Below, one piece after another: positions 1-9,100 of a stretch of 11,386 nucleotides of DNA. This DNA comes from Anaerolineales bacterium UBA2232 (GTDB lineage: Bacteria; Chloroflexota; Anaerolineae; UBA2200). The DNA lies in the NCBI GenBank assembly GCA_002348045.1, contig DDYO01000150.1, positions 1 through 11,386 on the forward strand, in the 5' to 3' direction. The notes beneath the pieces were generated by a model, which saw only the letters and a program-made list of their open reading frames with translations, was not told the DNA's origin and did no database searches. The translations under genes were made by a program, and so were the position numbers. How positions within the stretch are numbered: the first letter of the stretch is position 1; each line of letters begins with the position of its first letter.

Positions 1-97
1 TGTGACAATGCTGGCCCCTGCGAGGTGACTCTTGGCTGACATGGGTAACCCTACGGCAGAATGGACACGCTCCACCGTGGTCATGCCGTGGCAACTC
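1..97 (-). other. Downstream flank of the operon, possible start of another minus-strand reading frame
   Basis: No hairpin followed by a T-run is visible after the brxHI stop, so I cannot place a terminator. On the minus strand an ATG at 42-40, with a weak AGGG upstream, opens a frame reading MSAKSHLAGASIVT that runs to the window edge without a stop. Fourteen codons are too few to claim a gene; it could be the next gene of the island or chance. Confidence 0.2.
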
Positions 98-2230
98 TCA
101 GAGTGAACAGATATTGCCCTGGCCTTGGCACAGAACGTCCTGCACACCCTGGGGATCGAACAGTCGCTCAGCAATGAAACGTGCTTTCAAGTCTGGGGGT
201 AACAGGTCCTGGAATTTGGCCAGTCGCCCCGGGGGCAGAGACTCTGTCAGTTGCCTCAAACGGGCATCGTCGAAGAAGCCTGACGCGGCAATGCACTGCA
301 GAGCAGCCCCCAGCTGATCCTCATGTTCACCCTGTTGACCAGGGATCCCCACGTGCACCGCGAAGTTATCACTCGTCACTTGCACACCCATCTGCTGAGC
401 CATCACTCGAGCCAGGAGCGTGTTGATTCGGCCGCCAGCAAAGGTGTGCAGCAGCCACTCCTTGCCCTCAAGCACAATGGGCAGAGACCCCCGCATCAAC
501 ACATTGCGCCATTCGATTCGCAACCGATCCAGCCAGGCCTGGGCACGACGATGCAGAAAAGGGTACTGTTCGTTCGACAGCAGGATCGCTCGGTGCTCTT
601 CGGCTATGTCGCGGCTTAATAGCCGGAGCGAGCTTGACCACCGTGGAATCTGGCCTGTGTGCTCGGGCTCAACGAGGAGGATCGCCGAATCCAGATCCAA
701 ATGGACAGCGCGCCAAGGCCGGCCGGCAAGGACAAACACGAACTCACCAGTCTCCATCGTCTGCACGAACCAGGTCTCTAGAGTCCCCACATCCTGGTGT
801 TGGGTAGTTATCACGGTCACCTGCTGCGGCGTCTCGAAAACGGAGTACAGTTCCAGGAAGTTTCGCCGTCCAAAGCGTGCCTCACCTTCAACGCCCAGGG
901 TTAGGAGACCATCTGCGTCATATAGAATGCCGGTGTGTACCAGATGCTGCACGAGGACATCCAACTCTGTGCGGCTAACCGCGCTGAAGCAGGCGGCTTT
1001 TTGCACCAACTTCCATAGGTGCTCCACACGGACCCCACTATGTTGTAGCGCCTGGGCCAGGATCTGGTGGACCAGAACCAGCAGCGCGTGTCCAGAAGGT
1101 GTCACTGCTTCGATCCATCCGCGACGCGCCAGGTTGACCAGCGACGTGGCCAGTAATAGCTTCCAGTCATCCGTTGCCAGAAAGACAATATGTGGGCGTG
1201 AGCCCACCCGTCGGCCACTCCGTCCCATCCGCTGCATGAAGGACGAGACAGTCCCTGGTGCATCAAGTTGCACAATCGTGTCCAAGTCGCCTATGTCGAT
1301 GCCAAGCTCCATAGTGCTTGTGCACACGATGCATGCTTCAGCCTGCTGGCTGAAGCTGGCCTCGGCCTCCTCGCGTCGGTCTCGGCCTACCGAAGAATGA
1401 TGAACGTGGACCGAGATCCCAGATTGTTCCAGCTTGTTGCCCACGGCCTCGGCGTCGCGCCGGCTCTCAACGAAGAACAACGATTTCTTCCCATGGATCA
1501 GCGGTACTGTCAATCTGCTCACATCCTCGTGCGCATCCAGTGCATGAACCTCAATGAGCCTTTCGGTCGGTGGCTGGGGTGGATTCACGATAGCCAGGGG
1601 GCGATGACTGGAACCGTTCAGCCAGTGCCCAATCTGTTCTGGGTTTCCTACTGTGGCTGACAGGCCAATGCGTTGAATATCATACTGACTGTAATCCTGA
1701 ATTCGCTCCAGGACGGCAATGAGATGCGCTCCCCGATCATCGGCCGCGAAAGCATGGACTTCGTCCACGATTGCGAAATGCAGATTGGCAAATATTGCAC
1801 CCTTGTTCACATTGGGTGAGATGAGCATGACCTCAAGGGACTCGGGGGTAGTCAACAGGACCATGGTGGGATCATGCAAAAAGGCCCGACGAGCGCTCTG
1901 CCCGACATCACCGTGCCACTTGAAGGCAGACAGGCCTACTAGGCTGGCCAATTGCTCAACGCGCGGTTCCTGGTTGTTGAGGAGAGCGCGCAGAGGGGAT
2001 ACGTAGAGACATGAGACGGGGTTCAGGCGTTCCCGATAGATAAGGTCCAGCACCGGGAAAAAGGCGGCCTCAGTCTTTCCCCCTGCAGTGGGTGCCAGTA
2101 CCATACAGTTGTTTCCGGCGAGAATGGCCTTAATCGCGAGCTCCTGCACGGGCCGCAGGCTGGACCACCCCAGAACGCTCGCAATACCGGTCTGCATGCG
2201 GGGGGACAGCCTGAAGAAGTTAGAAGACAA
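98..2230 (-). CDS. brxHI: BrxHI, Lhr-like superfamily 2 DNA helicase of BREX
   Basis: 710 residues with all superfamily 2 helicase motifs: LRPVQ (Q-motif region, 25-29), Walker A APTAGGKT (46-53), Ia SPLRALLNNQ (78-87), Ib TTPES (127-131), DEVH box (156-159), SAT (191-193), motif V TSTMELGIDIG (304-314) and motif VI QRMGRSGRR (333-341). After the two RecA-like domains, ILYDADGLLTLGVEGEARFG and FLELYSVF match the winged-helix/accessory region of Lhr-like helicases, followed by VGTLETWFV. This is about half the length of full Lhr, as expected for BrxHI. The start is a TTG at 2230, overlapping the end of brxD by 11 bases, with AAGAGGTG nine bases upstream; N-terminal residues FFRLSPRMQ match the family opening, so I prefer it to the ATG at 2197 (Met12). 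It is the last gene of the operon seen here and is presumed to unwind or translocate DNA for the exclusion reaction. Confidence 0.95.
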   Translation of the reverse strand: MSSNFFRLSPRMQTGIASVLGWSSLRPVQELAIKAILAGNNCMVLAPTAGGKTEAAFFPVLDLIYRERLNPVSCLYVSPLRALLNNQEPRVEQLASLVGLSAFKWHGDVGQSARRAFLHDPTMVLLTTPESLEVMLISPNVNKGAIFANLHFAIVDEVHAFAADDRGAHLIAVLERIQDYSQYDIQRIGLSATVGNPEQIGHWLNGSSHRPLAIVNPPQPPTERLIEVHALDAHEDVSRLTVPLIHGKKSLFFVESRRDAEAVGNKLEQSGISVHVHHSSVGRDRREEAEASFSQQAEACIVCTSTMELGIDIGDLDTIVQLDAPGTVSSFMQRMGRSGRRVGSRPHIVFLATDDWKLLLATSLVNLARRGWIEAVTPSGHALLVLVHQILAQALQHSGVRVEHLWKLVQKAACFSAVSRTELDVLVQHLVHTGILYDADGLLTLGVEGEARFGRRNFLELYSVFETPQQVTVITTQHQDVGTLETWFVQTMETGEFVFVLAGRPWRAVHLDLDSAILLVEPEHTGQIPRWSSSLRLLSRDIAEEHRAILLSNEQYPFLHRRAQAWLDRLRIEWRNVLMRGSLPIVLEGKEWLLHTFAGGRINTLLARVMAQQMGVQVTSDNFAVHVGIPGQQGEHEDQLGAALQCIAASGFFDDARLRQLTESLPPGRLAKFQDLLPPDLKARFIAERLFDPQGVQDVLCQGQGNICSL

Positions 2231-3506
2231 CGGCTGACACCTCTTCCTCGGCAGTCAATGACCCTTCACCCCGCGCCTTTTCCGCGTCAAAAGCATACTG
2301 TGTTGCCGGATCGTACTCCGGATACTGCTGAACGAGATCCAGCACGTGCACGAATTCTCGCAGGAACACCCGTGGCAGAACGTCGACCCGGCCACTGAAT
2401 TTGCCGGTTAGGTGGTCTACCATGAGCTCAATGAAGCTCTGGGATACGCGATCCTGATCCACAGCTTGATGAGTGCTTCCATAGATTTCACGCACCTTTC
2501 GTGCGACTGACAGCAACCTGTCGCGGTTGAAAGGCTGAAGCACGATTTGGGGCTGACGTAGGTTGCGGAAATGCGAGTCGGTATCTATCAGTCTGATGCG
2601 TTCGTGTAACGGCTGAAGGCTTGGCACGCCTTTGCGATCCTCAAAGAACGAAGGTGTCCCCGTGAACAGGAAATACGTGTAGTGGAAGTCCCCACTGTCC
2701 ACGGCATCGACCAGCTGGCGAATGTTGTTCAGGCTCTTTTCCCGCTCGGGTCCCCGCATCCGCTGCACGGTCTCCACCTCATCTAGCAGGATCACCAAGC
2801 CAGTGTAACCTGCAAGGCGGCACATCTGGCACACCGCTTGCAGGTAGGTCAGCATCGAAGAACGATCCACCAGACCCCGAATTCCGGCATACCGTCGAGC
2901 GGCAGCCCCCACAGTCGACTGGCCCGAGAGCCAGCCAATCAAGGATTGTGCCGTGTCAAAGTCTCCGGCAGCCTGTGCACGATAGTAGCCTCGCACGGCC
3001 AAGCTGAAGCCGGTGTCCAGGGCACCGATGCGTATCAAATCGGCCTTCAGTGCCTCCTCGGTGCGCTCAAGCAGACGCGGATCGTCCTCGGACAGCCTTT
3101 CTAACTGCATCAAGCGATCCTCAACCCGATAGATCCAGCGGTCCAGGATCGCCCTCAGAGCATGCTCCTGACTGGGGGTGCGCAGATTGGAAATCAGGCG
3201 TGTGTACACTTGCTCCAGCTTGTAGAGGGGTGTGTCCGGTGATATGACCGCCTCGGAGACAACAAATCCTCGAGCCAAAGCATCCTCCAAAACAAGGCGT
3301 GCGAGGAATGTCTTCCCCGCTCCATATGCCCCCCGCACAAACTTGTAGGCTCCGCGCCCAGTAGCCACATGGTCGAGTTGCTCGAGAATGGCTGCCTGTT
3401 CGGCCTCGACCCCCACAGCCAGGTGATGGAGCCCCGCCTCAGGCACGGTGCCACTGCGCAGGGCGTTGACAATGTCCCGAGAGATCAATGGATCCATTGC
3501 TGTCAT
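2220..3506 (-). CDS. brxD: BrxD, BREX P-loop ATPase (DUF2791-like)
   Basis: 428 residues with the chosen start. It is an AAA-type ATP-binding protein that accompanies BrxHI in type 2 and type 6 BREX. The Walker A is GAYGAGKT (about 59-66), preceded by KFVR as usual in the family. The Walker B is LVILLDEVE (about 237-245), and a sensor-like strand YFLFTGTPSFFED follows at about 278-290. An N-terminal SRDIVNALRSGTVPEAGL matches the family's usual opening. The open frame runs back to 3569 inside pglZ, but the ATG at 3506 is preferred: it forms an ATGA overlap with the pglZ stop and has GGGAAGAG five bases upstream, and family homology begins just after it. A second ATG three codons later (3497) is possible. 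The stop TAA (2220-2222) lies inside the start of brxHI, so the three genes are translationally coupled. BrxD probably regulates or loads the helicase; its exact role in the cell is not visible here. Confidence 0.93.
   Translation of the reverse strand: MTAMDPLISRDIVNALRSGTVPEAGLHHLAVGVEAEQAAILEQLDHVATGRGAYKFVRGAYGAGKTFLARLVLEDALARGFVVSEAVISPDTPLYKLEQVYTRLISNLRTPSQEHALRAILDRWIYRVEDRLMQLERLSEDDPRLLERTEEALKADLIRIGALDTGFSLAVRGYYRAQAAGDFDTAQSLIGWLSGQSTVGAAARRYAGIRGLVDRSSMLTYLQAVCQMCRLAGYTGLVILLDEVETVQRMRGPEREKSLNNIRQLVDAVDSGDFHYTYFLFTGTPSFFEDRKGVPSLQPLHERIRLIDTDSHFRNLRQPQIVLQPFNRDRLLSVARKVREIYGSTHQAVDQDRVSQSFIELMVDHLTGKFSGRVDVLPRVFLREFVHVLDLVQQYPEYDPATQYAFDAEKARGEGSLTAEEEVSAVVF
2238..2248 (-). 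promoter_or_regulatory. Ribosome binding site of brxHI (TTG start)
   Basis: AGGAAGAGGTG on the minus strand lies within the last codons of brxD. Its AGAGG core is nine bases before the TTG at 2230. A strong site at good spacing supports use of this rare start codon, and the overlap with brxD indicates coupled translation. Confidence 0.6.
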
Positions 3507-6022
3507 AGTCGCTCTTCCCGAAAGATGTAGGTCTGTCCTCCAGAGCCCACTGGCCCGATCCCAATCCAATCGAGATGTGCTTGGGCCAGCTTCTCCATCA
3601 GGGCGACAACTATTCCACTGACTCGTCGTGTTCCGGTGTGCTGCCGCAACTGCGCTTCGTCAAGCTGACCGTACTGGGCCAGAGTCTGCAGGACTAGGCG
3701 CTCGCGGGGTTCCAGATCGAAGGGCACGTCAACCGTGCAAGTCCGGCCACTGACCAGGGTGAGTTGGATCGCGTGCAGGCTGGGCGGCTCAACTGTTGTC
3801 TCGTCCGTTGGAGATGCCTCGTCGCGCTGCAGCCACCTCGGAGGAACTCGGGGCGGTACATCGCGAGCCAGAACTGCACAGGGGACAACAATCTCCTCTA
3901 GGGCCGCGCCTCCGTGATAACCAGGCCGTGGCTGCTGACCGAGGTATTCCCCGATTCGGTATAGGAAGCTCAGTCCTCTCGCGCCGGATGGCTTCTGGAT
4001 GAGTTCCGATGTACTCGCGAGTGCCCAGTCTTCCAAGGTTTGGCCTTCGTAGTAGGGCAGAAAGCGCTGGCCGCCGCCCTCGGGTTGTGCGCCGCGTCGC
4101 CGTCCTTTCGCCAGATGCCAGGTATGGCCGTGATCAGCTGTCAGAACAACCGTTCTCCAGGCGTCCAGTGCCTCCTGCAGTGCGGTCCCCAAAACGGGAA
4201 GGTCGTCTATATCGTGCAGCTTGGGGGAAGCGCCAGGCGTTTTCAAGTGGTCGTCGATGTCGTTGATGATGAGCGTCACCAGCTCTGCCTGGCCGCGAAT
4301 CGCGTCCAGCAGCGTACTCATGCCTTGCTCGGTGAGGCGTGTCTTGTTGAAGAAATCCACAGCATACTGCGCCAATCGCCTTCTCACTGCGTTTTCCTCG
4401 CCGAGCTTGGCCTTCTCCTGGTAGTCCTCTTCTGTGTCAAGCGGGTCCGTGGGTAGCTGAGCCAAGAAGATCGCCTTGCGCGAGACCGAAGTAACCGAAG
4501 GCAGCAGGGACAAGGCCAGGTGCTCCTGCCGCGGCCCAATGGATCGCTTCGATAGCGACTCCATTAGGTGCAGGTAGTGCGGATAGGTACAACCATCGAG
4601 GACAACCAGCAGCACACGTTGGCCGTGCTTGAGGATTGGCTCCACTAACCGCTCGAGGACCCGGTGACTCGCCACAACGTCGGGGCTGTGAATGGCATTG
4701 CCGTAGTCGCTGATGAAAGCCTGGGCAAAGGTGTGGTTGAGCTCGCTCCTCTGCTCCCAGAATTTCTCCAAGAGCCGGTCGGCGGAGCCATTGAAACCTG
4801 CGACTCGGGGGAGCAGCGTCATCAAGCGCAAGGCAACGAGATCGGCGAAGGCGCCCTGATCACAGTACCACCGGGCCACCTGGACCGCATTGCCTTGAGC
4901 GGCTGGCTGGCCCCCAGTCTGTTGCAGCCAGCAAACGAGGGTAGCCATCAGGTCAAGAGCCTCCAGCGCATCCTGTTGCTCGCTGGCAAACAAGTGTTCA
5001 TTCAGCCGGGCTACCTGCGACACAGCCGTCACATCGCCCTCGGCCAGACATTCTGCAAGCCTGTTTATTTCCCGTTGTAGTGCCCCAGGGAACACATCGT
5101 TGTAGACAGGCGGCAGCCCTGAGACAGAATTCGATGTCTCCGCAGCACGGACTAGCCTGCGTCCAGGGCCTTTCAGACCGCGTAGTGCCTTCATTGTCAG
5201 TTCACTCAGCAACACGACCGCTTCCGCCTCGGCCTGAGTGACATCTCGGGCGTCAACGATGAGACGGTTGCGCAGCTGTACCAGATTACCCCAGCCTGGT
5301 GGGATTCCCGACTGACGTGTGGCACACATGAGAGCGCCAGTCAACAGCAACACCTCGGCTCGACCGGGCTCCTCCGCGGACCACAAGATGATCTCTGGAT
5401 GTTCGAGTTGGTGTTCTGCCAGCTGTGTCCGCAGCAGGCTGATCTCCAGGTCACTCGGCATGCTGGTTGGCGAAGCTTGAACTAGCTGGACCAGTAGGCC
5501 AGCCGTATCTTGACCCGCTACGGTGATTCCACTAGCCGCCTTCACAAGAAGGGCTCCTAGTTGCCCACGAGTGACTTGGCCAAATACTGGTCGAAGCTCG
5601 CCCATGGCAGCGACCAGCCGGTCCAGATGGTGCAACACGCTCTTGTTCCAGCCCTCGTAATCTACCTCTTCTGGCCACTCCAGGCCGGTACGGGCTGCCA
5701 GCAGATCTCTGAGCCCGAGGGCGCGTGCAGCCCCGCCAAAGGATCGCTCCTTGATGTCGATGGGGACCATGAAGTGGTCCCGCGCCCGATAGACCAGCAC
5801 AGCATGACCACATTCAACCTTCAGCAGTCCTGCTCGAAGGCCAAGCTCTGAGTCGAAGGTAACGACCGGCCAGTCTTCGCCCTGGAAGACCAGGTCGGCA
5901 ACGTGTCCTGTGCCCTCGGGTCCACCGCTTTCCCAGCCGTATTCGACGAGAACAAAATCACTGGTAACTTTGCCAGCCAAGGGGGCTAGGTGATGTTCAA
6001 TTGCTTTGATCAGGTTCTCCAT
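3503..6022 (-). CDS. pglZ: PglZ, BREX alkaline-phosphatase-superfamily protein with C-terminal winged helix
   Basis: 839 residues. The PglZ domain occupies about 465-720. Metal and nucleophile motifs of the alkaline phosphatase fold are visible in order: VVLDGCTY (Asp476), PSVTSVSR (508-515, candidate Thr/Ser nucleophile), NDIDDH (587-592), TADHGH (628-633) and the PglZ hallmark YHGGAALEEIVVP (702-714). The N-terminal 450 residues are a helical region of the type found in large PglZ proteins. After the phosphatase domain, residues about 771-838 look like a winged helix: helix RERLVLQTLAQYG, helix LDEAQLRQHTG, recognition-type helix RRVSGIVVALMEKLAQ, then a wing IGIGPVGSGGQTYIF. PglZ is a core BREX subunit required for defence; characterised members are metal-dependent nucleases or phosphodiesterases rather than classical phosphatases. 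The ATG at 6022 is preceded by TTGGAGA about 12 bases upstream. The TGA stop overlaps the brxD ATG. Confidence 0.95.
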   Translation of the reverse strand: MENLIKAIEHHLAPLAGKVTSDFVLVEYGWESGGPEGTGHVADLVFQGEDWPVVTFDSELGLRAGLLKVECGHAVLVYRARDHFMVPIDIKERSFGGAARALGLRDLLAARTGLEWPEEVDYEGWNKSVLHHLDRLVAAMGELRPVFGQVTRGQLGALLVKAASGITVAGQDTAGLLVQLVQASPTSMPSDLEISLLRTQLAEHQLEHPEIILWSAEEPGRAEVLLLTGALMCATRQSGIPPGWGNLVQLRNRLIVDARDVTQAEAEAVVLLSELTMKALRGLKGPGRRLVRAAETSNSVSGLPPVYNDVFPGALQREINRLAECLAEGDVTAVSQVARLNEHLFASEQQDALEALDLMATLVCWLQQTGGQPAAQGNAVQVARWYCDQGAFADLVALRLMTLLPRVAGFNGSADRLLEKFWEQRSELNHTFAQAFISDYGNAIHSPDVVASHRVLERLVEPILKHGQRVLLVVLDGCTYPHYLHLMESLSKRSIGPRQEHLALSLLPSVTSVSRKAIFLAQLPTDPLDTEEDYQEKAKLGEENAVRRRLAQYAVDFFNKTRLTEQGMSTLLDAIRGQAELVTLIINDIDDHLKTPGASPKLHDIDDLPVLGTALQEALDAWRTVVLTADHGHTWHLAKGRRRGAQPEGGGQRFLPYYEGQTLEDWALASTSELIQKPSGARGLSFLYRIGEYLGQQPRPGYHGGAALEEIVVPCAVLARDVPPRVPPRWLQRDEASPTDETTVEPPSLHAIQLTLVSGRTCTVDVPFDLEPRERLVLQTLAQYGQLDEAQLRQHTGTRRVSGIVVALMEKLAQAHLDWIGIGPVGSGGQTYIFREERL
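3512..3519 (-). promoter_or_regulatory. Ribosome binding site of brxD
   Basis: The minus strand carries GGGAAGAG five bases before the ATG at 3506. The ATG and the pglZ stop share bases as ATGA, so ribosomes finishing pglZ can reinitiate on brxD. This site is the main reason for choosing 3506 over the longer frame starting at 3569. Confidence 0.55.
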
Positions 6023-6107
6023 CGGATGAGTAAGTCTCCAAGGATCTGACTCCGGACGCCTGCTGAACGTTGGTTGTGTCTGGGCTATCTACCATTCTGG
6101 CAGATCA

Positions 6108-9100
6108 CTACCTTGCTAGTGCCTCAAACTCGGCGTATTGCCATTCCTCCAACTGCTTCCTAAGCGCTGGCAACAAGTCTCGCAGGGACTCTCTCAATCG
6201 CGGGATCGCATCTGTGAGGTCACGGTCCATCGCTTGTTCAAGCAGGTAGGCCAGGGCCTTGGCGCGGTCCACTGACCCCCAGCCAGCCCAGCCGTAGTAG
6301 GTGCCGTTTCCCGCCGCCCCCATCTCACGGTATTCGATGTACCGCTCACGTGGGATGTTCAGCTTGCCTCGCACCGCCCAGTAGGCACTATGAGCAAAGT
6401 CGTCTGCTTTGAAGTCGCGCCGTCCAACCCGCAACTTGTCGAGGCCTGTTGGCTTGAGGTAATCCTCCGGTCGGTCGGGGACGGCTTCAACGCGCAGCAC
6501 CTTGGTCAGGGCTTCGCCCAGGTCAAACATGGGGGTGCCGGTGTAGACCTCTGCCGCAGCTAGTATCCGTGGTTCCTGGGACAGCCCGTGGGTCCACTCC
6601 CGAAGGCTGAGGGGTCTGCCTGCCTGCTCCAGAACATATTCCGCCATCTCCCGCAGCCACAGTTCCAGGGCCCTTTGGAGCTCCTGGTCACAATTTGGCG
6701 GGACCCAGCGCCGCTTGTAAAGCGGATCTTCCAGCAAGGCGATATCCGCGTTACTGGCGATGATGTCGACGCGATCACGGATCAGCCGTTGGAGGCTGGC
6801 GCACAGCGCGGGCGGTTCAGCGGCCGGGCCAGGAAGATATCCGCGGGCACCCTTGTGCCAGCTCTTGGGCCAATCTCCCTTGTAGCCCCTACCAGCCTCT
6901 TCGAAGGCCCGCTGCCCTAGTTCCAACCGCGCGCTTCTGACCTCTTCCAGCGTAAGGTAATCCTCTGCGAGAGGCACTTTGCCCAGCAGGCCATACATGG
7001 CGTAGGCCAACCAGTCCATTTCCTCCTGCAGGAAGATCATTCGCTGCCGGATCTCACGTCGCAGCTCAACGGCCTTGTCGCGTGCATCACGAAGTTCATG
7101 GGCGGTGCTAAACGGCGCCGGCAGTCCTGGGTGAGGTGCTACATGGCCCTTTAGAGACACGTTCCAAGTGTGGTAAGCCTCGTCTTTCTTCTCGAAGAGC
7201 CTTTGCATAGCTAGCGATGGTAACTGCTGCGACGAGCCAATCATTGCCTCGGCCAGGGCCAGCATCCGGCTGCGGTTAGGAGTCGTGGCCACATGGTCGC
7301 GCGGGATAGGTGTCAGACCTACGTAGTTGCCAGCGTAGACATACCGATCCCGCACCGGATCATCCCCTGCCCCTTTGTTGAAGCAGACCTGCTTGAGGCA
7401 GAAACACACAGTGCTGGTGTTCATCATAGAGGTCAGTAACATGTAGTGGCTGCTATCAGCTGGGCTTTGCAGCTTGATCACTTGGGCGGAATGCTTAAAC
7501 AGACGTCCTGACTCGTTCGAGAGGAATGCATGATTGTGCGTACCTATCTCCGGAAGAGCGATAGCACCAGGTGTCAGGTACTTTGATGCGGTCAAGCGTC
7601 CATACTCAAACCACTGATAGCCCCCTTCAACCTTGGTCTTACCGCCAAAGAGATATGTGTTCGCCAACACCTCTCGGTAAGATTCTAGGTATGCTTTCTC
7701 GGTCGAGTGACAGTCAATGTCGAAAGGTCTGAAATCTTCCTCGTAAGGGAAGAGCGCCATCGGCACTTCATCCATCGTCCAGTCCCGCAATGCCTCGCCA
7801 ATGACCATTTGGCGCAAGTGATCTCTACTGAACCGGCATCGGCGAGCGAAATCGGGCGAAGAAACATACACATCATCAGTCAAGGTAAACAGCGTAATGC
7901 CGATCGATTCGGCACAGTCGTCAAGATCTGTGGCAGTGCTGTGCTTAATGCGATCGTATAGTCTGCTCTTCGTGTCCCCGAACTGCCACGGATGTCGAGC
8001 AAGCGCCTCTCGCAAACGGTGTGCGACATCCACGTATTCATCCGTGTACCCGGCACCGGCACTGAAGCCACGCACCACGCTTTGCCACACTTTGCCCTGG
8101 GCAGGGTCAGCTGGAATGCCCGGTTCGCCCTTCAGGTTGGACACGACGATAACAGTACTGCTGGCGCTGGGTTGGTTGCGGCCGAAGAGGATGAGAGTAG
8201 GAGTGCCGTGACCTGGGATGTAGGCACCGCTCAGGTCAATCACTGCCTCGAGATCGTAGTGCGGAAGCACCTCTTCAATAAGCTTGGAGCCATACTGGCG
8301 CCGGGCGAAAGCATTGGAGTTGATCAATCCCACCTGGCCCCCCCGCGTTACCAGACCAAGGAAGCGCTCCACGAAAGGCGCGGCCAGTCCATACTTGCCA
8401 TAGGCTGAAACGTACCACTCCCGGTAGAGCTCTCTCTTACGAGAATCCTTCGGGCTTATATAGGGGGGGTTGCCCACAGCAACGTCGTAGCGGCGTGAGA
8501 AGAGGGCCACGGCGCGTGTTCGGGTCGCCTCAGCTCCGAAAACCTCCTCTAGCTGGGATCCCATCCGCTCATCCATCCCAAGCAACTTCTCATACGGGAT
8601 CAGGCTGTCACAGCATACGATATGGAAGCGCAGGTCGCGGAACGGGCTGATGTCGCAAAGACCGCTCCAATTGCAGCCCTCGATGAGCAAGCGAAAACGG
8701 GCCAGGGCACAGGCATACTCGTTGATGTCTGCGCCGAAAAGGTGCCGTTCCACGATGGTGCGAAAGATCTTCTCCCGGGTCCAGTCCGGGTAACGTTCTG
8801 CATAGCGCTCACGCCATATCTTGAAAGCATCCAGCAGCAAATGTCCCGACCCGGAGGTGGGGTCAATCAGCGTTACCTCTTCAAAGTCCTTCTCCTGGAA
8901 GCGCTTCAGCAGAGTATGCTGGAGCAGGAACTGGGAGATGAAGTCGGGCGTTTGTAGCAAGGCGTAGTACTCGCGGGCTTCCTCATCGATGTGCTGGTAG
9001 ACATCGCCAATGAAGCGGGTATTGAAGCCTTCACCCCGAAAATCAAAGCGCAGCCAACCAGGACGGTCTGGGTCTGGCTCACGCCATAGATTGAGAAAGT

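Noticed and set aside
72..91. Repeated CCGTGG near the brxHI stop considered as a terminator hairpin
   Set aside because: The two copies (75-80 and 86-91) are direct repeats, not inverted. Only a four-base stem could form and there is no T-run on the minus strand.
420..1400. Long plus-strand open frame of 326 codons
   Set aside because: It lies wholly antisense to brxHI, whose helicase motifs are intact. Its translation is rich in Arg, Ser and Cys with no recognisable motif, typical of an antisense shadow.
3507..3569. Extension of brxD by 21 codons inside pglZ
   Set aside because: The residues do not look like a BrxD N-terminus, and the ATGA overlap with a good ribosome site at 3506 explains the start better.
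4040..5080. Plus-strand open frames opposite pglZ
   Set aside because: They are antisense to intact PglZ motifs, with no recognisable domain and no convincing ribosome site.
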